Origin: Phytophthora colocasiae
Lineage: Eukaryota; Oomycota; Peronosporomycetes; Peronosporales; Peronosporaceae
Length of the DNA stretch: 64,000 nucleotides
Direction: 5' to 3'
Assembly: GCA_018806915.1 (NCBI GenBank)
Contig: JAGKQI010000104.1
Coordinates: 620,001-684,000 of the forward strand
Made by a program: the position numbers and the translations under genes. The notes beneath the pieces were generated by a model, which ran no database searches, was not told the DNA's origin, and saw only the letters and a program-made list of their open reading frames with translations. Positions 10,478-20,852 of this stretch are shown piece after piece; within the stretch, counting starts at the first letter, position 1; every line of letters starts with the position of its first letter.

Positions 10478-11256
10478 ATGGACACCGCCGAGTTTTTCGC
10501 TGTAGCGCACGAGACTCTCACCCGTACGGTGCTGCGCGTACGCGACGATGAGCAACGCGCGGCCGCCGCAACACCACTGAACGCAGATGCCGTTCAGGCT
10601 GTGGCACTCCTCTTCGCCGTGACGTTGCTGCCTGTCCTCGTGCGCATACGGATTCTCTACACGTTCTGCTGGGTTGGCTTCACTGTTCTGGCACACTTGA
10701 CCGAGTCAGAGGCTGCACTGGGCATGGCAACGTCTCTCGGACTCACCATCATGATGGGCTGGTATTCGCTGCGCACACTAGACCGCACCACGTTCATGGG
10801 GATCCTGCAGGGCTGGTTCGGCTTCCTAAGCAAGTACTGGCCGTTCCGACTGCTGGCCAACTCTGTTGATCTCCTGCTGCACATGGGCGTGCCGCTCACG
10901 CTCGCGTTCTGCTACCTTCCGCTTGTGAGGGTCTGGATGACTGCTCCAATCTTGATGTACGGGAGCTTGTTGAGCCGAGTTTTACCATTTGGAGGAATGG
11001 TTTCTAACATTGTTTTATTGGACAATTGGTGAACAGATTCTCTCAACTATGGATCAAGCTTGTTGCCGGAGGAGACCTGTGTTTGTCAGGCAACGACATT
11101 TACCACATTTATCCGCCTCGCCCGAAGGCCTTCTGGCTGACAGTCCGCAAGATCGAATTGGTCTACAACTTCACCGTTCCGTCATTTTGTGTGCTTGCCT
11201 ACTATGCAGGCATCCATGAGTTTGCCGTCAACTGCTTCCTGAAACCGCGCTTGTAG
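10478..11256 (+). CDS. Multi-spanning membrane protein, tandem family copy 2
   Basis: Exons 10478-10956 and 11037-11256 with an 80-bp intron give 232 residues starting at ATG. It is clearly homologous to copies 1 and 3: LVRIRILYTFCWVGFTVLAH, GWYSLRTLDRTTF, GWFGFLSKY and, after the intron, DIYHIYPPRP. About six hydrophobic segments are visible. The C-terminus (AVNCFLKPRL) is the longest plain ending in the family and serves as reference for copy 3, which departs from it. Function unknown. Confidence 0.72.
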
Positions 11257-11568
11257 TATTTGTCAAGCAGCCTTCACCCCACTAAAGCTAGACAGCTAGA
11301 GCAGAAGAGTCCATCTATAATAAAACATTCTTTACGTTTCTAGACAAACTACAATGCAACGTGCTACATGTATGTCGCTAGTACTTCGACGCCGCGACTG
11401 TCATCCCTCTCATTCTCATCGAAATGCTGGTGCAATCCTCGGTCACCTTATACTGCTAACTTAGTATATATCCTAAGATGCATAGTAAAGCCTAAATAAC
11501 GTTATGATATCAATAGCTCGGCGAACTGACGTCAGGCTTTGGACAGCCATATCTCGACTTTGCTCACG
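11257..11568. other. Intergenic, no gene seen
   Basis: This gap separates copies 2 and 3 of the membrane-protein family. It holds the 3' flank of copy 2 (an AATAAA-like run near 11320) and the leader of copy 3. I see no other gene or repeat. Confidence 0.5.
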
Positions 11569-12258
11569 ATGGATACGCTGTTGAGCTGGGGATCGCTGGG
11601 CCGTGCAAGCCAGAACGTCGTTCAGGCCGACGACCGAGTGGATGCCCCAATAGCCGTCGCTCTGCTGTTCAGTGTGGTGGTTCTTCCCCCGCTTGTAGGC
11701 TTCCGCACCATGTACACCAACTGCTGGTTCGCCTTCACAGTCATCGCACACTTGCTGGCGTCCGAAGCGGCACTGGGTATCGCCACATCCATGGGCATCA
11801 CTATCATGGTCGGCTGGTACTCACTACGCGTATTTGATCGCTACGCTTTCACTGCCATTCTTAACGGTTGGCTTGGGGTTTGGGCCAGCTCACCTTTGCT
11901 CGGCTTCGCTGCTCGTGTCGGTGATGTGATGCTGCACCTGCTGGTACCGATGCTCCTGATCTCGTGCTATTTGCCACTTGTTCGTGTGTGGATGAGCGTT
12001 CCGGCGTTAATGTAGGGAAAAGCTTTTAATGGAGGTGTTAGGAGCTCGGATACTGATCGCTTGTTGTTTTTGAGTAGATCATCGAGACTGTGGAGCCACT
12101 TTGTGGTGGGGGGTGGAATCTTTCCCAAAGCTGATCATATCTACCGTTTTTCACCACCACGTTCACAGCACTTTTGGAATGCGGCATACAAGATGGAACT
12201 CATGTTAAACCTGCTTGTCCCGCTCTTCTGCGTCTTGGCACACCAGGTAGTACATTGA
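11569..12258 (+). CDS. Multi-spanning membrane protein, tandem family copy 3
   Basis: Exons 11569-12011 and 12078-12258, with a 66-bp intron at the family's usual place, would give 207 residues ending VLAHQVVH. The ending is abrupt compared with copy 2 (VLAYYAGIHEF and so on). The codon CAG for the final Q is followed by GTAGTA, a good donor, at 12247. Splicing from there to the acceptor ending at 12376 joins in phase 0 to the next open frame, giving a fusion with the cyclopropane-synthase-like domain of about 631 residues in all. I list the plain model here and treat the fusion as a separate hypothesis. The family motifs GWYSLRVFDRYAF and HIYRFSPPR are present. Confidence 0.6.
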
Positions 12259-12376
12259 TACGTACCCACACTCTCTGCTCAGCTAGCTCGTCTCTTTCTT
12301 TGCTGAGTGCTTGGTAGATTCGTCTAAAGTCACTTCTAATATCATGTCGATTGGGGTGGATGTTGGTGTGTGACAG

Positions 12377-13788
12377 AGATCCTTTTGGGTGTATGTCGCG
12401 ACGGCGATCGCTGGGGCAATTCTCTTTTGTCTTCAGCTGGTCCGCTCTCTGTTGCTACCAAAGCTACGGCGGAATGCCAAGACAATCATGTGTCGTTTGC
12501 TGTCCAGCGGGGAGATTAGACCGGATCTGGTAGGAGGGGGGTCTGGCTGTTGCGTGGACAAAAGCACGATATATACTGACAGAAACTGCCTTTGTGTAGG
12601 ACTTTGTCGTTCGAGACGATTCGTTTTGGTTGGACTGGATGAGTGAGGGACTCGTGGCAATTGGCGAGTCCTATGTTGGCTGTATGTGGGCAACTAATGC
12701 CGCTCGGACTCTAGACGAGGTGGTTGCCAGTCTGCTTACCATCCCGATGGAAGGAAGGCAGGAGATGTATAGGTCATGGAGCGCTCGTTTCGTGGCACTG
12801 GCAGCGAGGCTATTCAGCTACCCTCCATCGTCTATGGGCCTCGTTGTTGGTGCCGTATCGGAGCAATTTGATCTTTGTCCAGATTTTCGACAGGCATACA
12901 TGGACCGATATTTCCACCAGGGCTTTGGCATTTGGACAGTAGGGACTACAACCATTGATGCTGCTCAAATGAACAAGCTAGCTAACTTGGATCATCAGCT
13001 AGATATCCGGGTACGTACATGATGCTTATCATTGGATATCAATGATTCTAATTGCTTCTGCCTCTCAGCCCGGCCACACTGTCTTGGACATTAGCATCGG
13101 CTCGTGGGGAGGAGTGGGCTGCTACCTTGCCCAGCAACACCCCGATATCACCGTTGTGTGTGTGCTATCGTCTGTCCAAGAGTTTGTGCGCGCTAAGAAA
13201 TTTGCAAGTGAGCTCGAAGTCGTCGATCAAATGGACTTCGTACTCGCTGATTCGCCAGAGAAGATGCTTACAATTCTGAGCGGTTTCTGCGCTTCAAAGT
13301 TCGATCGCATCACTTTATGTAGCGTAGTGGAGACTGTGCCGGACATACAACGAACTCGGTTCTTCCGCACATTGAAGCGCATCCAAACAGCGAACGGCAC
13401 GACTCTTCTGGAATTCAGCGCCTGCACCGCTGCACATATGACCACCCACGCTTGGAGCAACAAGTATGTGCACAGTGCATACCCTTGCTATGCCATCACG
13501 TTGCCGATCATGCGTCGACTAGCTAGTGAGACGGGGTTCACGCTACAAGACACTCTGGGCTACTCGGATCACTACGAGCGCACGTTTCTGGAGTGGAACC
13601 GTCGATTCCAAGCGAAATGGGGCCACGATCCAGCACAAAATGCACCTGAAACAAGCACAATGACTGGCATACAGCACATGCCGTCACTTCCCGAGTCCTT
13701 TAAACGCACGTGGGAGTTTTACCTGCTGCACTCTGCTGCGTGCTACCGTTCCGGCGCACTTCAAGTGTTCCAGATCAGGATGAGCTAA
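12377..13788 (+). CDS. Cyclopropane-fatty-acid-synthase-like SAM methyltransferase, degenerate motifs
   Basis: Exons 12377-12529, 12600-13010 and 13069-13788 give 427 residues in phase. The first exon encodes a hydrophobic helix and has no initiating ATG before residue 38, which supports it being an internal exon joined to membrane-protein copy 3. The CFA-synthase pattern is recognisable: SFWLDWMSEGLVAIGESYV at the N-terminus, VLDISIGSWGGVGCYLA in the SAM-motif position (normally DIGCGWGG), and the family-like end HYERTFLEWNRRF ... WEFYLLHSAACYRSGALQVFQ. The catalytic loop with FPGG and the usual glycine pattern of motif I are missing or altered. The enzyme may use SAM poorly or modify something other than lipid double bonds. 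Fold call moderate, activity doubtful. Confidence 0.7.
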
Positions 13789-14812
13789 CTATCGGGCAGC
13801 GAACGAACTGTTGTTCTTCGAGAACAGTGTATTGTCAATCCCAGCTAAATTTGGATGCCTTGGGCGATTGGACATTGGAGCAACCAATCGACGCCTTCTC
13901 GCGATTGGTCAAAAAAACCAGCTCCAAGTGCTCCAGTGCGGAAGTCTCGTCAAGCGCGTGGTGTGAGTATGTTATCCGTGGAGGTACCTGAGAGCAAAGG
14001 CGTATTCTTTAACATGTTGTCGTATATTATGAATAAACTGTTTAGACTTAGCATCGCTCAGAAGGCGCCAGCATAGAAGGCTCTACCGGTGCCTTCGCGG
14101 AGGACGCTAAATAACTGCAAGTAAAGACACAACTGCAGAAAGAAGAGGGGCACTTCAGGCCAGTGGTGAGTTGCATTGTGTGATCTGCTAGCGTTCGCGC
14201 TGTCCATGGTAGTGCAACCGCACGCAACTTCGAGATTGAACTTCAACCTATGTTATTTCTTATGAGTTAAGATAGTTGGGCGATTTGCTAGGCGATTGGG
14301 CAGGGGCGATTGATGAATCGCTCAATCCAATTTGGAGTAGAACCCACAATATCCGACAACGATGCAGTAGACTTAGCCCTGTGTGTGCTCACCTTTCGTA
14401 GTCGACAACAACGAAGGTAGCTCCCGGTAGCGTACCGGTATACCGCTTCCACAGTCAGACCCCCCTTCAGTTATACTACCCCTCTTCAGTAATGCTAACC
14501 CGGGCTCCAATGCGCATGTCGCGCACGGTACTACCAAATGAGGAAACGGATAACGTGGCAGCTGTTCCTAAAGAGGATATCCTGGCCGTATGTACACGTA
14601 GCTCCTTGCAAATTCGTCACAAGCAGTAGCAAATGGTTCTCCATGCTTGTACCAAGTTTAATCCGCTCAAATGGTCTGTGTGGAGCGCTAGGGCGCTTCA
14701 TCCCGCGCGGCAATTTTCTGCACGGTGATCGACATATTAATACGGACATATTAATATATGTCGCTCACTGTAGTGCACGACACTTGTTGAGTGGTGACTT
14801 ATTTTCAGAATA
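13789..14812. other. Intergenic, no gene seen
   Basis: About 1 kb with only short open frames on both strands. Several copies of the string GGCGATTG occur near 13860-13910 and 14278-14310. An AT-rich segment with repeated ACATATTAAT lies at 14730-14760, just before the WW-protein start, and could be part of its promoter. No coding signal found. Confidence 0.5.
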
Positions 14813-16061
14813 ATGGCGGCCGTGAGCGAATGGGAGAAACACATTGATGAATCCTCCGGCTCGGCGTACTACTACAACTCGCGCACAGGCGAGTCATCAT
14901 GGGATGCCCCCAAAGGCTTCAAGTCTCCGAAGACTCAAGACAACAGCACGAGCAAGGCTTCCAAGTGGCAAAAGTTTGTGGATGACGAGACGAAAGCCAC
15001 TTACTACTACGACGAAGTGAGCGGTATCAGTCGATGGGATAAGCCAGACGACTATTTGTCAGATCAGGAAGGAGAAGAGACGCAAGAACCCGAGAATCAA
15101 ACAGCAGAGCAGCAACAAGAGAAGACTGAAGCTCCAAAACAGGAGGACAAAAAGGAAGAGCCGAGTAATAAAGAGAATCAACAGGAGGAGATTGAAGAAG
15201 GTGGACATGGTACGCAGAAATGGGTGAAGTACATGGATGCTGCTACCAACAAGCCTTACTACTATAACCCCAGCACGGAGAAGACCCAATGGGAGGAGCC
15301 TGAAGGCTTCGATGATTCAGCTGCAGCAGTTCCAGCGGCTCCCCAGATCTCCGCAGAGTATCAGGCTCATCTTAACCGGGTGCACTCGGAACGTCTGACA
15401 CGGGTGACACAGCAAGTGCTGGACCCGTCAGGAAACCTCAGTAAGTTGAATGCCATTTTGAGCGGCATCGATAGTAGTGCTCCTTCTACTGCAGCAAATG
15501 GGGGTAAAGAGGACGCCCCTCGCGTGTTAAAAGCGGAATGGCAGCAACATATCGACGCGCAGACCCAGCGATACTACTACCACAATGTGGCCACGGGGGT
15601 TACCCAATGGAACAAGCCAGACGCTGCTATTGTGTCGGGGGTAAGTCGATTTCTTACAAGTGACAATATGGAGCCGAGTGTACTTATGATATTTGTACTG
15701 TGGTCGTTTGTGTGTGTAGTTGGCTGATTGGATTCCACCTGAGGTTCCCGAGTCAGATTCAACTCAGAAGAAAACCGTCTCAGGTGTAAATTACATCGCT
15801 CAAGCGAAGTTTAATCGGCTTACAGGGAAATATGAACAGCTCGGGGGTGATGACTATTGGCAAAATGCTGGCATAGCATCGGATCGTGCCGGGCGGCAAA
15901 TGAGTCATTTCTTCGACATGTCCGAGCTGGAGAAAAACCGTGAAGAAGCAGTGCGCAGAAAGGAGCAGTTGAAGCGCAAGAACATCGACTGGAAGAAAAT
16001 ATCGGCGGAAAAGAAGGCCAAAAAGCAGAAGCAGAGAAACGAATGGCTGTACACAGATTAA
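14813..16061 (+). CDS. Protein with four WW domains and basic C-terminal helix
   Basis: Exons 14813-15640 and 15720-16061, 79-bp intron, 389 residues. Four WW domains are spaced along the protein: residues 5-35 (WEKHIDESSGSAYYYN ... SSWDAP), 47-79 (WQKFVDDETKATYYYD ... RWDKP), 139-170 (WVKYMDAATNKPYYYN ... QWEEP) and 242-272 (WQQHIDAQTQRYYYHN ... QWNKP). The second and third are separated by a Glu/Gln/Lys-rich linker. The C-terminus contains AKFNRLTGKYEQL and a basic helix ending in DWKKISAEKKAKKQKQRNEW. WW domains bind proline-rich ligands. Multi-WW proteins with such tails are common among splicing factors, so a nuclear pre-mRNA-processing role is plausible but inferred. Confidence 0.82.
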
Positions 16062-16315
16062 AATGAGGAACATCAAGCTAATATGGAACTTGTGCGCTGC
16101 AGTCACTGGCATCGGTTACTGCTACACATTTCGACATCGGAAGCTGACAGATCCATGCTGTATTCGACAGGTTGTGACTTTAAACGGCAGAAAAAGACAG
16201 AGAGCAAGCGCGCGTACTAAGTATGACGCGGTAGATTGTCAGAAGCGTTATGTATTTGCTGTTGAGGAGCCATCTAGGATGTCAAACCACTGCCCAAGAA
16301 GCCAAGCCTTCAGGT

Positions 16316-17386
16316 TTACAGACCAGGGTATAGTCCAAGGAAACCAGGAGTTGGCCCGTCCGCCACCTCGCCGACGTACAATGTGAACGTCTGGCGCCAC
16401 GCCTCCACGGTCGCACGATCCGCCATGAACTTGGGGAACTCGTCCACGTTAGCTTTACAGATCTCCCACGGGTGACTGGAGCCGCTGTTGGGGGTCAAGT
16501 CCACGCGCACGTTCTCATTCACAACCGACTTCTGAACGTCCTCGGAGATGGCCCAGTTCATGAACAACTTGGCGGCCGCCGGGTGTTTGGCCTTGTTGAG
16601 GATGGCGATGCGCTGACCCCACGACAAGTACTCGTTGCCGCCGTCCGTGACGAACGTGACGTTGGGTGTTCCCACCGAGTACGTTCCGACACCGATGACC
16701 TTGTCCTTAGCTGTGACGAGGTCGCTGGGCGTGTTGGACCCACGGCGGAACGTGACGTTCTGATTGATGAGGTCCTCGACCCAATTCCAGCCATACTTCT
16801 CGACGTAGCGCTTGTACAGGAAGAGCACAGCGTCGTCGTCGTTCGGGTAGGACGAGGCGATCTTGCCAGTCCACTGCGGGTCGACCAGGTCAGCCGGTGA
16901 CTTGGGCGGTGCGAGTCCGTCCAACGCCGCCTCGTCGTACAAGAAGCTGAAGGTGAACATCATGTAGGCCATATAGGCTCCACGCTGGTCACGGAAGCCG
17001 TCGTAGACCTGGGAGAAGTTGGCGGGTTTGTACTCGAGCAGCTTTCCCTCCTGTGCCCATCGAGGGAAGTCTTGCAGCGTTTGCAGGGCCACGAGGTCAG
17101 GCACCAGCGTGTCGGTCTCGAGTTGGTTGTCGATGCGCACGTCGTGGTATTTGCTGTAGTCTACGATGAGCGTGAAGTTGATGCTTGGGAAGGCCTTGGT
17201 GAAGGCGTCGTGCATGGTTTGCTGCTGGGTCGAGAAGTCTCCGCCGTGATACATGACGAGGTTTCCTCCTTCGGCGATGGCGTCGGCGTAGAGCTCGTCG
17301 ATGGTTTTGGTTTCTTCTTGGACGGCGGTGGTGGCCGACGCAAGGAGTGCACAACAGACGGCAGCGAATGGTGTGAAGAACTTCAT
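16316..17386 (-). CDS. Secreted ABC-type substrate-binding protein homologue, copy A
   Basis: Intact 356-residue frame. Residues 1-21 form a signal peptide (MKFFTPFAAVCCALLASATT). The rest matches the bacterial extracellular solute-binding family of the iron/spermidine type: LVMYHGGD (46-53), VDYSKYHDVRIDNQLETDTL (first-lobe core), LQTLQDFPRW, then GKIASSYPNDDDAVLFLY, FRRGSN, YLSWGQRIAILNKAKHPAAAKLFMNWA. There is no membrane anchor and no permease or ATPase gene nearby, so in this eukaryote it acts alone, probably outside the cell as a ligand-binding or scavenging protein. Near-identical copy B lies in inverted orientation 1.2 kb away. Ligand unknown. Confidence 0.85.
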   Translation of the reverse strand: MKFFTPFAAVCCALLASATTAVQEETKTIDELYADAIAEGGNLVMYHGGDFSTQQQTMHDAFTKAFPSINFTLIVDYSKYHDVRIDNQLETDTLVPDLVALQTLQDFPRWAQEGKLLEYKPANFSQVYDGFRDQRGAYMAYMMFTFSFLYDEAALDGLAPPKSPADLVDPQWTGKIASSYPNDDDAVLFLYKRYVEKYGWNWVEDLINQNVTFRRGSNTPSDLVTAKDKVIGVGTYSVGTPNVTFVTDGGNEYLSWGQRIAILNKAKHPAAAKLFMNWAISEDVQKSVVNENVRVDLTPNSGSSHPWEICKANVDEFPKFMADRATVEAWRQTFTLYVGEVADGPTPGFLGLYPGL

Positions 17387-17443
17387 GATGCTTTTGTGTT
17401 TCTTGGCGGTGGTTGTAGGTGGTATCTTGAAAAATGAAGAATG
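16316..17443. repeat. Left arm of 1.1-kb inverted repeat
   Basis: This segment and its partner at about 18578-19700 are inverted copies, nearly identical through the whole gene and about 60 bp of leader. Homology stops at the TAA on the gene's 3' side and just past GAAGAATGA on the 5' side. The spacer is about 1.1 kb. Confidence 0.85.
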
Positions 17444-18577
17444 AAGTTGTAGATGAAAGCTGAAGCAGTTGGGTGTGCGCTACGCCGTTTTTAAGACTGC
17501 GAAGTAGTTTGATAAGTGCTTTTACTTGGCGTGCATGGTTGATAACGTGTCACGTCATTTGCGTCAACTGTTGACGCTGCAGCGACCAATGGGCTCACGT
17601 CAATCAAGATTGTCACATGTTGCTCGATTAGCAAAAGTAGGTTAACCTCAACGCCACAGCATTATTCACTCCCCTCGTTGCACTGTGTAACTTTTGCAGC
17701 AAGTACCCCAGCGATTGTCACCCAACTAAAGAAAGAAACCAAGAAGACCCTTGACGAGGTCTACGCCGCATGGCGCCAGACGTACATGCGCACGAACATT
17801 CCTTGGATTACACCCTAGTCTGTAAACCGCAACGCTTGACTTTCTTGTGCAGTAGTTTGTTTGGGACATACTTGACATCTTAGACGATACTGTAGTGACA
17901 AGTTGTGCTCGTGATGGTTCTTCCGTGCATCCATGTAAAATCATCGATGTCCTTTGTTTCCTCTCCTTTGTGTGGTTTTCTTCTATTAGTGCGCTTGCGT
18001 TTCAGTTGCTCCTTTCTCTGCTGTATGTCTCCGGTTCATTTATCGCGCCGGCACAATCCGGTGCCATAGTTACCACCGTCGAGCTGTTCGTACCAGGAAC
18101 TGATTAATCATCACGAACGTTCGCCAGTAGATCTCAGAAAGACTAACTGTACCAAATCTCGAGATCATCGCCCAGAGCATCGGAAGAATCCTCCAAAAAC
18201 CAACCGCATGCATTCTGTCACGAATCTATTACGGGGAGAAAGTGCTTGATCCAACAACATGTTGCGTCAGAACTCGTTAACCGATCGGGACGCCACTCCG
18301 ACGGTGCAATGATGAGCTGTCCGTCTCAGCCCCACCCCACGTGGTTGTTTGATCTCCCTCCATTGGGTACATTGATCTACCACCACAATCATCCTAACAC
18401 GTAAACAGACGCCACGTTATCAACCACAGTAATCATTACCACGACTGTGTTCAACGATCTTTAATCACACACAGTCACCCTCATCACAGTCCAATTGAGC
18501 CCAATTGAGACTCTCAATGTGAGAGTCCCAATGAAACGTGCCCCTCCCGCACAATACGCCAGTCGAGCTACTTGCTC
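17444..18577. other. Spacer between inverted copies A and B
   Basis: Apart from the short solute-binding remnant near its left half, I see no gene. It must hold the divergent promoters of copies A and B. The two leaders are alike only for the last 60 bp before each ATG. Confidence 0.5.
17735..17824 (+). pseudogene. Internally deleted remnant of a solute-binding gene
   Basis: The open stretch contains ETKKTLDEVYA, the conserved segment that follows the signal peptide in the family, joined at once to AWRQTYM, which is normally found about 30 residues before the C-terminus. The final bases before TAGTCTGTAA resemble the last codons of copy A. Everything between, about 90 percent of the gene, is missing, and a GCCG-like string sits at the junction. 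It lies in the spacer between inverted copies A and B. Confidence 0.6.
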
Positions 18578-19700
18578 ATTCTTCATTTTCAAGATACCAC
18601 CTACAACCACCGCCAAGAAACACAAAAGCATCATGAAGTTCTTCACACCATTCGCTGCCGTCTGTTGTGCACTCCTTCCGTCGGCCACCACCGCCGTCCA
18701 AGAAGAAACCAAAACCATCGACGAGCTCTACGCCGACGCCATCGCCGAAGGAGGAAACCTCGTCATGTATCACGGCGGAGACTTCTCGACCCAGCAGCAA
18801 ACCATGCACGACGCCTTCACCAAGGCCTTCCCAAGCATCAACTTCACGCTCATCGTAGACTACAGCAAATACCACGACGTGCGCATCGACAACCAACTCG
18901 AGACCGACACGCTGGTGCCTGACCTCGTGGCCCTGCAAACGCTGCAAGACTTCCCTCGATGGGCACAGGAGGGAAAGCTGCTCGAGTACAAACCCGCCAA
19001 CTTCTCCCAGGTCTACGACGGCTTCCGTGACCAGCGTGGAGCCTATATGGCCTACATGATGTTCACCTTCAGCTTCTTGTACGACGAGGCGGCGTTGGAC
19101 GGACTCGCACCGCCCAAGTCACCGGCTGACCTGGTCGACCCGCAGTGGACTGGCAAGATCGCCTCGTCCTACCCGAACGACGACGACGCTGTGCTCTTCC
19201 TGTACAAGCGCTATGTCGAGAAGTATGGCTGGAATTGGGTCGAGGACCTCATCAATCAGAACGTCACGTTCCGCCGTGGGTCCAACACGCCCAGCGACCT
19301 CGTCACAGCTAAGGACAAGGTCATCGGTGTCGGAACGTACTCGGTGGGAACACCCAACGTCACGTTCGTCACGGACGGCGGCAACGAGTACTTGTCGTGG
19401 GGTCAGCGCATCGCCATCCTCAACAAGGCCAAACACCCGGCGGACGCCAAGTTGTTCATGAACTGGGCCATCTCCGAGGACGTTCAGAAGTCGGTTGTGA
19501 ATGAGAACGTGCGCGTGGACTTGACCCCCAACAGCGGCTCCAGTCACCCGTGGGAGATCTGTAAAGCTAACGTGGACGAGTTCCCCAAGTTCATGGCGGA
19601 TCGTGCGACTGTGGAGGCGTGGTGCCAGACGTTCACATTGTACATCGGCGAGGTGGCGGGCGAGCCAACTCCTGGTTTCCTTGGACTGTAGCCTGGTCTG
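18578..19700. repeat. Right arm of 1.1-kb inverted repeat
   Basis: Inverted counterpart of the arm at 16316-17443. Such a large near-identical palindromic pair suggests a recent inverted duplication or continuing gene conversion between A and B. Confidence 0.85.
18633..19691 (+). CDS. Secreted ABC-type substrate-binding protein homologue, copy B
   Basis: 352 residues from the MKFF start; the frame is open 138 bases upstream but the family start is here. Nearly identical to copy A, differing at a few residues: P for A in the signal peptide, D for A before AKLF, C for R before QTF, and AGE for ADG near the end. A TAC-to-TAG change removes the last four residues (YPGL), followed by the ancestral TAA four codons later. 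The loss is at the very end, so the protein is probably still functional. Signal peptide and both binding lobes are as in copy A. Confidence 0.85.
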   Translation: MKFFTPFAAVCCALLPSATTAVQEETKTIDELYADAIAEGGNLVMYHGGDFSTQQQTMHDAFTKAFPSINFTLIVDYSKYHDVRIDNQLETDTLVPDLVALQTLQDFPRWAQEGKLLEYKPANFSQVYDGFRDQRGAYMAYMMFTFSFLYDEAALDGLAPPKSPADLVDPQWTGKIASSYPNDDDAVLFLYKRYVEKYGWNWVEDLINQNVTFRRGSNTPSDLVTAKDKVIGVGTYSVGTPNVTFVTDGGNEYLSWGQRIAILNKAKHPADAKLFMNWAISEDVQKSVVNENVRVDLTPNSGSSHPWEICKANVDEFPKFMADRATVEAWCQTFTLYIGEVAGEPTPGFLGL

Positions 19701-19793
19701 TAAGGCATTAGTAGACTGAAGTGCAAATGCAGGAATGGAGCTGATAACTCAAAGTTTACTGATCGCGTTACCAAAATTTTTTTGTCGGACGAG

Positions 19794-20852
19794 CTACAGG
19801 CCAGGGTGAACACCCAGGTATCCGGGTGTCGCCTCACCCTGGACTTCTCCGAAGTACAGAGCAAACGTCTGCTTCAGTGCCTCCACCTTAGTTCGGTTGG
19901 CCATGAATGTAGGGAACGCATCCAGGTTAGCCTCAGTGATCTCCCACGGGTGGCTTGATCCCGAAGGGTCAATGTCAGTACGCACAGTCTCCATCACCAC
20001 AGACTGCTGCACTTCCGTAGACAGAACCCAGTTCGTGAAGAGTTTGGCAGCAGCAGGGTTCTTCGCCTTGTTCAGAATAGCGAGGCGCTGACCCCACGTC
20101 AAGTACTCCGTGCCGTTGCCGCCTACATACGTGATCGGAGGAGCGCCAGCGTAGGTGCCGACGCCGATGACCTTCTCTTGGGCGGCGACCAGATTGTTCG
20201 CGACGTGCGAGCCACGGTTGAAGCTGATGCTTTGGTTGGCCATAGCAGCAGCCCACTCCCAACCGTACTGCTCCACGTACAAATGGTAGACGAACAGCAC
20301 TGCATCGTCATCGTGAGGGTACGATGAAGCGATCTTGCCGGACCATTGAGGATCAACTAGATCAACCGGCGACGTCGGGGCATCCAGCCCACCGAGGTTG
20401 CTCGAATCGTAAATGTAGCTGAAAGAATTGACCCCATAGGCGAACCAAGCACCACTCTCATCCTTGAGGCTGTCGTAGATTTTGGAGAAGTTGGCCGGTT
20501 TGTACTCGAGCAGGTCGCCAGCGCTAGCCCAACGAGGGAAGTTTTGCACGGTCTGCAGCGCTGTGATGTCGGGGACGAGCGTGTCGGTCTCAAGCTGGTT
20601 GTCAATACGCACGTCGTGATATTTGCTGTAATCGACGACTATAGTCATGTTGATTCCAGGGAAGGCTCCTTCAAACGCTTCCTTTAGCGAATCTTGCTGG
20701 TTGGCAAGGTCGCCTCCATGGTAGAACACGAGCTTGCCACCTTCAGCAATTGCGTCTTCGTACAGCTCAGCAAGTGTTTTGGTCTCTTCTTCGACAGCGT
20801 TGACGCTTGAAATCACGAGGGCGAATACAGCGAATGGTGCGAAGAGCTTCAT
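19794..20852 (-). CDS. Secreted ABC-type substrate-binding protein homologue, copy C
   Basis: Intact frame of 352 residues with signal peptide MKLFAPFAVFALVISSVNA. It keeps the family core YHGGD, VDYSKYHDVRIDNQLETDTL, GKIASSYPHDDDAVLF, FNRGSH, YLTWGQRLAILNKAKNPAAAKLF and the ending GEVQGEATPGYLGVHPGL. It is clearly more diverged from A and B than these are from each other, which makes it a separate older paralogue. Its 3' end faces that of copy B with about 100 bp between stops. The leader to the right has no array-type spacer. Confidence 0.85.
   Translation of the reverse strand: MKLFAPFAVFALVISSVNAVEEETKTLAELYEDAIAEGGKLVFYHGGDLANQQDSLKEAFEGAFPGINMTIVVDYSKYHDVRIDNQLETDTLVPDITALQTVQNFPRWASAGDLLEYKPANFSKIYDSLKDESGAWFAYGVNSFSYIYDSSNLGGLDAPTSPVDLVDPQWSGKIASSYPHDDDAVLFVYHLYVEQYGWEWAAAMANQSISFNRGSHVANNLVAAQEKVIGVGTYAGAPPITYVGGNGTEYLTWGQRLAILNKAKNPAAAKLFTNWVLSTEVQQSVVMETVRTDIDPSGSSHPWEITEANLDAFPTFMANRTKVEALKQTFALYFGEVQGEATPGYLGVHPGL

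Noticed and set aside
13789..14812. Short frames (for example 14538-14813) as small genes
   Set aside because: No conserved motif, composition or splice pattern; several start codons are not ATG.
16472..16900. 142-codon frames opposite copies A and B (also 19119-19547)
   Set aside because: They occur at the same place in both inverted copies only because the sense genes are near-identical; Val/Arg-rich antisense composition.
16316..20852. RXLR or Crinkler effector genes
   Set aside because: The secreted proteins here lack RXLR-EER or LFLAK motifs after the signal peptide and match the solute-binding fold over their whole length.
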